Below the pieces are notes generated by a model. It was not told the DNA's origin and did not search any database. It saw only the letters and a list, made by a program, of their open reading frames with translations. The translations under genes and the position numbers were made by a program. Of a stretch of 64,000 bases of DNA, positions 59,374-64,000 are shown in pieces (within the stretch, counting starts at the first letter, position 1; the number at the start of each line of letters is the position of its first letter). Origin of the DNA: Haloprofundus marisrubri (GTDB lineage Archaea; Halobacteriota; Halobacteria; Halobacteriales; Haloferacaceae); the NCBI RefSeq assembly GCF_001469955.1, contig NZ_LOPU01000004.1:124001-188000 (forward strand). The letters are read 5' to 3'.

Positions 59374-60384
59374 ATGGCACCTGACAAACCAATAGTGGGA
59401 GTCACAATGGGTGATCCCGCTGGCATCGGAAGCGAAGTCATCGTCAAAGCATATCCAGAAGCGACCGACGAAGCCAACTACGTCGTATTAGGAGACAGAG
59501 ACGTCATGGAAGACGCTGTCTCCGCTTGTGAAAGTGATCTAGAGCTTCGTACAGTCTCGTCAGTTGCGGAAGTTCGAGCGGATTCCAACACGTTGGACGT
59601 GCTTGACTTCGATAACGTAGACGAGATTGCACGCGGAGAAATACGTGGTGAATACGGCCAAGCAGGACTAGATTACGTTGAGGACGCTATCGATCTCGCA
59701 CTAGAGGGAACCATAGACGCGATGTGTAACGCTCCCCTCAACAAGAAAGCTCTCGAACTGGCTGGTAGCGACTACGCAGGCCACACGAACCTCCTCGCCG
59801 ACCGAACAGAGACTGAAAACTACTCGATGTTACTTCTTCAAGACAATATCCGAGTTACCCATGTCTCAGTCCACGTTCCCTTAGAAGAGGCAATTGAGCA
59901 AGTGACTACTGAGAATGTGCTTGAGACACTTCGTGTGACCAAGGAGGGCCTCGAGGGACTCGGGATTGAGTCTCCGAAAATCGCCGTTGCGGGTCTCAAT
60001 CCACACGCAGGCGAGGGTGGGGTGCTCGGAACACAGGACGGCGAAGAAATTGAGCCCGCAGTCGAACAGGCTCAGTCAGAAGGAATCGACGCCGCTGGTC
60101 CATTTGCCCCAGATAACATTTTCAATCAAGCGGCTGTGGGGCGCTTCGACGGTGTTGTCGCGATGTACCACGACCAAGGCCATATCCCGATGTATGTCCA
60201 TGGGGTTCTCGAAAGTGGTGGTGTAGCTGGCGTCAACATGACGATAGGACTGCCGATTATTCGAACGAGCACGATGCATGGCACTGCATTCGATATTGCT
60301 GGTGAGGGGATTGCAGACCCTGACAGTATTCTCGAAGCGCTCAACACGGCTGCACAAGCTGCTGTTGCTGAAAGATCGGAATAA
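59374..60384 (+). CDS. PdxA-family dehydrogenase (PdxA2-like, acid-sugar phosphate)
   Basis: This protein has 336 residues from ATG 59374 (MAPDKPIVGVTM); the frame is open to 59299, but the preceding 25 residues are Cys/Leu-rich. The family hallmarks are VGVTMGDPAGIGSEV, AGHTNLLADRTET, VAGLNPHAGEGG, VAMYHDQGHIPMYVHG and RTSTMHGTAFDIAGEG, giving the three metal His. Haloarchaea usually lack the pyridoxine pathway this family first represented, and its sugar-cluster neighbours favour PdxA2, which oxidises D-erythronate- or threonate-4-phosphate to DHAP. A kinase gene follows. The substrate is inferred. Confidence 0.93.
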   Translation: MAPDKPIVGVTMGDPAGIGSEVIVKAYPEATDEANYVVLGDRDVMEDAVSACESDLELRTVSSVAEVRADSNTLDVLDFDNVDEIARGEIRGEYGQAGLDYVEDAIDLALEGTIDAMCNAPLNKKALELAGSDYAGHTNLLADRTETENYSMLLLQDNIRVTHVSVHVPLEEAIEQVTTENVLETLRVTKEGLEGLGIESPKIAVAGLNPHAGEGGVLGTQDGEEIEPAVEQAQSEGIDAAGPFAPDNIFNQAAVGRFDGVVAMYHDQGHIPMYVHGVLESGGVAGVNMTIGLPIIRTSTMHGTAFDIAGEGIADPDSILEALNTAAQAAVAERSE

Positions 60385-60604
60385 CCCATTTTGATGATGT
60401 CAACTCAATCGGCAAGACTCCTGATCTGAGCTTTGTTTCCGGGGTGAAAGTCCGGTTTTGGATGGGTCTTTTTGTCTGAATATTCACATGATACTGATTT
60501 CCGCCTTTTGAATAGTGAACACTCCTTCTGAAAAAATTCTATATGCCGCCGTCTGGCAGGTCAGAACATACCATGAATATCATTACACACTGGGTGACCG
60601 AGCC

Positions 60605-62140
60605 ATGTTCATAGGAATCGATATCGGCCACACAAATCTGAAAGCTGTTGCATACGACTCAGAGTGGGAGGTGGTTGGCTCTCATGGAATCGAAGCCGGA
60701 ATGAAACATCCAAGCGATGACCGCCACGAAATCCCAATCGAAGAGCGGTGGGACCTCACGATGGACTGTCTGGCTTCACTCACAGACCAGATTTCACAAA
60801 GCGGTGATATCGACTGTATTGGACTTACAGGCGGCGGTGGAGGACTCTATCCGCTTGATGAGAACGAAGAACCGTTCATGAACGGAATCCCACTGCTAGA
60901 CGAGCGGGCAAAGGGGGTCCTCCGTCGATGGAAAGAAGACGGGACATTCAATGATATCTCAGAACGGACTGGAATCCCAATTCCTCCAGGCGCAGCGTTG
61001 CTCTCACTACGCTGGTTAAAAGAAAACGAGCCTGAAAACTACGACCGCATCGCGCACATCTTCAACCTCAAAGACATCGTCCGCTACAAGCTCACTGGCG
61101 AAAAGGCTCTCGAGATAAGTGACGCCACGTTCAGCTTCACGAACCACGAGACTCAGGACTATGACGATGCGCTGTTCGATCTTGCAGGTGTCGAGGAGAA
61201 ACGGGATGCGCTTCCCGAATTAGCGGGTAGTAGTTACGAGATTGCGGGATATACTACTGAGGAAGTCCAGCGAGACACCGATATTCCTGAGGGAACGCCC
61301 GTGATCACTGGGGCGCACGATGCATGTGCTAACGCGCTTGGTGTCGGTGCAATCGAAGAAAACGTGGTGACGACTGCAGGCGGGACTTGGTCTTTGAGCA
61401 CGATGGTTCTCGACAGTCCGACAGTGGACTTAGACAGTTGGTGTTGTGAGAATTTCCTTGAACGTGGGACGTGGATGTTGGAGATTGCACAGCCCACTGG
61501 GACGGTCTCTCTGGATTGGTTTGTAGACGAGTACTTTGAAGAAGAAAAACAGCAGGCCGAGGAAGAAAACCAGAGGGTCTGGAGCATTATAGAAGAGCAA
61601 CTAGAAGATGTGTCTACGACTGCTCTCTTCCATCCGTTCCTCCTTGGAAACCCGTACGGATATCTCTACCAAGACAATGCAACTGGTAGCTTCACCGGCC
61701 TCACCAACCAAGACGGTCGCTTTGAGATGCTAAGAGCAATCTACGAGGCGATTTCGTTCATGCATCGCTGGCAGATTGAGCAGTTTGAGCGTGAACTGAG
61801 AGTCAATGAGGTGAGGTTCACCGGTGGGGCTGCGAAAAGCAAGTTTTGGGCACAGATGTTCGCTGACGTTTTCGATACGAAGATCACGATGACTGAAAAG
61901 AAAGAATCTGGATGCTTCGGAGCTGCCATGCTGGCTGCAATCGGCATCGGGGAGATCAGTGGCTTGGAAGAAACAACTGAATACGTCACTGTGACCGAGG
62001 AGTATTCCCCACGTGGAGATGAGCAACGCGAGCACTTTGAGCAAAAGTATAATGCATTCACTGAGATGGCTGTTCTCTTAGAGGAGATCTGGAATATACA
62101 TGAGGGTCTCAGAAGTTCTGAATTAGCGACCTACAACTGA
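60605..62140 (+). CDS. second FGGY-family sugar kinase, LyxK-like
   Basis: This protein has 511 residues from ATG 60605 (MFIGIDIGHTNLKAVAYDSE); the frame is open to 60515, but without family similarity there. FGGY features: CIGLTGGGGGLYPLDENEEP, PLLDERAKGVLRRWKEDG, LRWLKENEPENYDRIAHIFN, TAGGTWSLSTM, and RFTGGAAKSKFWAQMFADVF. The same layout as the kinase at 55464 but the two differ widely in sequence. It follows the PdxA-like gene in the same direction with a 220-base gap. It probably makes the phosphate that PdxA2 consumes, or phosphorylates a ketose. The substrate is unknown. Confidence 0.93.
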   Translation: MFIGIDIGHTNLKAVAYDSEWEVVGSHGIEAGMKHPSDDRHEIPIEERWDLTMDCLASLTDQISQSGDIDCIGLTGGGGGLYPLDENEEPFMNGIPLLDERAKGVLRRWKEDGTFNDISERTGIPIPPGAALLSLRWLKENEPENYDRIAHIFNLKDIVRYKLTGEKALEISDATFSFTNHETQDYDDALFDLAGVEEKRDALPELAGSSYEIAGYTTEEVQRDTDIPEGTPVITGAHDACANALGVGAIEENVVTTAGGTWSLSTMVLDSPTVDLDSWCCENFLERGTWMLEIAQPTGTVSLDWFVDEYFEEEKQQAEEENQRVWSIIEEQLEDVSTTALFHPFLLGNPYGYLYQDNATGSFTGLTNQDGRFEMLRAIYEAISFMHRWQIEQFERELRVNEVRFTGGAAKSKFWAQMFADVFDTKITMTEKKESGCFGAAMLAAIGIGEISGLEETTEYVTVTEEYSPRGDEQREHFEQKYNAFTEMAVLLEEIWNIHEGLRSSELATYN

Positions 62141-62385
62141 ATTCTTGGACACTCATATTACTTTCTGTGAATATCTGTGTGTGTGGAAGTGGATCTCTTT
62201 TGACGCATTCTGCAACGATTGCTTAAATGTTGGCCACCAGTCATATTAGTGTCTCCGTCCAAACAGATGTTAAAGACAGTCCATCATCCACTACATCCCC
62301 CGGAATGCACAAGCCCTCCAATCAGGCTTATGCGACGGATACGTGGACTGCAATCCACACTCCAGAAACCAAAACAAACACCAAC

Positions 62386-62805
62386 ATGTCAACACATACT
62401 GGCGGCTCAAACAGTGACAACTCACTCGACAGCGCACTCGATACGCTCAGCGACTCACACCGACGACACATCCTCCTCGCACTCACAGAACAAAGTCTAC
62501 GCCCGGTAGACGAACTCCACTTCAACGCCAGCCTTGACGACGACAAAGACCTCACCACACACAAACTAAACCTCCACCACACCCACCTCCCAAAACTAGC
62601 CGAACACGGGTATCTCGAAACCAATCCTCAATCAGACGTGGTTCGACGCGGCCCTCAGTTCAACGCGATCGAATCGCTCCTCGAAACCCTCCGCAACAAC
62701 CAACACCACCTCGCATACGACTTCCCCAGACATCCTGTCTACCAGTCTGGATTGAAGCGACTCCACCCCGAAAATACAAGCATCCAGCATCAGAGACACA
62801 TGTGA
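62386..62805 (+). CDS. DUF7344-like haloarchaeal winged-helix regulator
   Basis: This protein has 139 residues from ATG 62386 (MSTHTGG); the frame is open to 62227 with another ATG, so the start is uncertain. The core ALDTLSDSHRRHILLALTEQ, then LHHTHLPKLAEHGYLETNPQ is the classic haloarchaeal winged helix related to ArsR/DUF7344. The remaining part is His/Asn-rich and flexible. It ends 15 bases before the NlpC/P60 gene in the same direction and may regulate or accompany that operon. Confidence 0.75.
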   Translation: MSTHTGGSNSDNSLDSALDTLSDSHRRHILLALTEQSLRPVDELHFNASLDDDKDLTTHKLNLHHTHLPKLAEHGYLETNPQSDVVRRGPQFNAIESLLETLRNNQHHLAYDFPRHPVYQSGLKRLHPENTSIQHQRHM

Positions 62806-62820
62806 GAACATCCGTTCCAC

Positions 62821-63801
62821 ATGAGTATCATTTCACGCTTTCAAGCCACGGTGGATAGCTGCTGCGCAATACACGCACCTGATGATCGAACAACCGTCTT
62901 CGACCTCAACGTTGAAACTGACGATCAACTAAACGAAATCACATTGCTTGGCACGGTTCAGACCAAACAACTGCTAGAGAACACCGCAACTGCACTTCGT
63001 GAAGCAACCGGATGGACAGTCACAACCACGTCCGTTACTGTGCTTGAAGCCGAGTCTTCAGTACGGACTGTCGACAAAACCGCTGTTGCTGTCCGGGACT
63101 CTCCAGCTGAATCTTCTGAACAAGTAACACAAGTCCTCTACGGCGCTACAATCCAAGCCTACGACTCGACGGACACATGGACTCGAATCCGCACCCCCGA
63201 CGGATACATCGGCTGGATCCAGACAGACACACTCAGTGACACAACTTCGCTCGCTGGACCTGCAGTCACAAATCAAGCGATCGAGACAGACCTTTCGATC
63301 GGATTCATTCCTGCTGGCGTTGAATGCGAACTGATAGCTGAGGATGGAGACTTCTCGAGAGTTCGGTTCCGAACAGACGAAACAGCCACTGTATCGAGTC
63401 ACGCCATCTCAACACAGGATGGTCAAAATGATCCAGAAGCGGTCGTTGACTGTGCACTAGAATTCCTTGAAACAGTGTACGAGTGGGGTGGCATGACAAA
63501 CTCCGGAATCGACTGCTCAGGACTCGCTTGGATTGCATACCGAACACTTGGTGTTCGACTCCCTCGTGATGCAGACCAACAACGATACGTCGGCACGGAA
63601 GTCTCCAGAGACGAACTCCAGCCGGGTGACCTCCTGTTCTTCCCCGGGCATGTCGCGATCAGCCTTGGAAGAGACGAATACATCCACGCATACGGCGGTA
63701 GCGACAGTGTTGTCACGAACAGCCTCAATCCAGATGCAGACGCATACATAGAGTCACTTGATGATTCGTTTGAGACGGCTCGACGGGTGATTTCGCAGTG
63801 A
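62821..63801 (+). CDS. NlpC/P60 endopeptidase with SH3-like domains (YkfC-like)
   Basis: This protein has 326 residues. The C-terminal ~120 residues are NlpC/P60: Cys232 in GIDCSGLAWIAYR, His277 in FPGHVAISLG and His289 in EYIHAYGG form the Cys-His-His site. The N-terminal part has one or two bacterial SH3-like segments (AVRDSPAESSEQVTQVLYG, then YIGWIQTDT). This is the layout of YkfC, which cuts gamma-D-glutamyl-diamino-acid bonds in bacterial cell-wall peptides. No signal peptide is seen, so it acts inside the cell. The stop overlaps the GTG start of an enolase-superfamily gene (GTGA), as expected of a murein-peptide catabolic operon. Confidence 0.92.
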   Translation: MSIISRFQATVDSCCAIHAPDDRTTVFDLNVETDDQLNEITLLGTVQTKQLLENTATALREATGWTVTTTSVTVLEAESSVRTVDKTAVAVRDSPAESSEQVTQVLYGATIQAYDSTDTWTRIRTPDGYIGWIQTDTLSDTTSLAGPAVTNQAIETDLSIGFIPAGVECELIAEDGDFSRVRFRTDETATVSSHAISTQDGQNDPEAVVDCALEFLETVYEWGGMTNSGIDCSGLAWIAYRTLGVRLPRDADQQRYVGTEVSRDELQPGDLLFFPGHVAISLGRDEYIHAYGGSDSVVTNSLNPDADAYIESLDDSFETARRVISQ

Positions 63802-64000
63802 GTCTCATTGAGTCTGTCTCTGTCTTGCCAGTGGATATCCCACTTGAGACGCCGTTCGAGATCGCGCTTGGAACCCAAGAGTCTGCACAGAATCTCTTTG
63901 TTCGGATTGAAACTGCTTCCGGTGCTGTTGGTATCGGTGAAGCGTCGCCGCTCCCGCCAGTAACTGGTGCTTCAAGAGACGCAGCAGTTGAACAAGCCCG
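63798..64000 (+). CDS. enolase-superfamily epimerase, N-terminus (L-Ala-D/L-Glu epimerase-like, runs off the window)
   Basis: A GTG at 63798 overlaps the previous stop (GTGA). The ~67 codons read PVDIPLETPFEIALGTQESA and LFVRIETASGAVGIGEASPL, the capping domain of the enolase superfamily (muconate-lactonizing subgroup), as in L-Ala-D/L-Glu epimerase (YkfB). Coupling to the YkfC-like endopeptidase strongly supports that role: the epimerase converts the L-Ala-D-Glu released from bacterial murein. The catalytic Lys and Asp lie beyond the edge. Confidence 0.8.
   Translation, partial: MSLIESVSVLPVDIPLETPFEIALGTQESAQNLFVRIETASGAVGIGEASPLPPVTGASRDAAVEQA

Noticed and set aside
1-64000. tRNA and rRNA genes
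   Set aside because: I saw no cloverleaf with a GTTCRANNC arm and no rRNA-like sequence; a covariance-model search would settle this.

Overview
The window is haloarchaeal (class Halobacteria). The evidence is the very acidic proteome, an Orc1/Cdc6 gene beside G-rich origin repeats, leaderless genes with TATA boxes about 25-30 bases before the start codon, a Tat-exported secreted protein, haloarchaeal small zinc-finger and winged-helix families, and IS elements of haloarchaeal type. I cannot name the genus. Several genes look AT-rich next to their neighbours and many genes are broken, as expected of an accessory or plasmid-like region.

Layout. (1) 1-6661: an operon with the end of a DUF1156-type DNA methylase, an unknown protein, an Nmad3-like protein and a PLD-nuclease/SNF2-helicase fusion; probably a modification-based defence system whose start lies left of the window. 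(2) 6.8-13.8 kb: small haloarchaeal genes, including a translationally coupled three-gene zinc-finger/coiled-coil operon, an HTH-HNH gene broken by an in-frame stop, an ADP-ribosylglycohydrolase with a large unknown C-terminal half, and a PD-(D/E)XK/DUF4268 nuclease. (3) 14.0-18.5 kb: a tight operon of SNF2 helicase, 25-codon micro-ORF, coiled-coil protein with a tandem zinc array, and Mrr-type nuclease, followed by an M48 membrane protease. (4) 19.6-22.9 kb: a phosphoribosyltransferase-domain protein overlapping a DprA/SLOG protein. (5) 23.3-27.2 kb: McrB-McrC. (6) 27.5-36.1 kb: four proteins of the calcineurin-phosphoesterase fold. They are a Mre11-like protein with lost metal ligands, a YfcE-type enzyme, a degenerate phosphoesterase joined to a DUF1917-like domain, and a Mre11-like/pentapeptide-repeat/membrane-pore fusion. 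(7) 36.4-45.6 kb: a large HNH protein, a UPF1/Dna2-type helicase whose 3' end is interrupted by an IS605-type transposon (tnpA + tnpB), and an exonuclease/endonuclease/phosphatase-family protein.

(8) 45.6-52.5 kb is a graveyard of recombined fragments: a helicase tail, the tail of a PQQ-type propeller protein, a VirB4-like conjugation ATPase lacking its N-terminus, a Tat-secreted propeller protein whose stop codon is made by an IS end, a chimeric IS (tnpB element carrying an IS5-type fragment) and a frameshifted epimerase fragment. (9) 52.48-54.56 kb: a replication origin with repeated origin-recognition-box-like sequences followed by orc1/cdc6. (10) 54.6-64.0 kb is metabolic: an IMPase-family phosphatase, two FGGY kinases, a 2-hydroxyacid dehydrogenase, a class II aldolase and a PdxA-family dehydrogenase, together a likely sugar or sugar-acid catabolic cluster. 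It is followed by a regulator, an NlpC/P60 endopeptidase and the start of an enolase-superfamily epimerase, which together suggest catabolism of bacterial murein peptides.

The best candidates for undescribed systems are the 14.0-18.5 kb operon with its micro-ORF and zinc array, and the 27.5-36.1 kb cluster of active and pseudo-phosphoesterases ending in the Mre11-pentapeptide-pore fusion. All family names come from motif reading by eye; no database search was possible.
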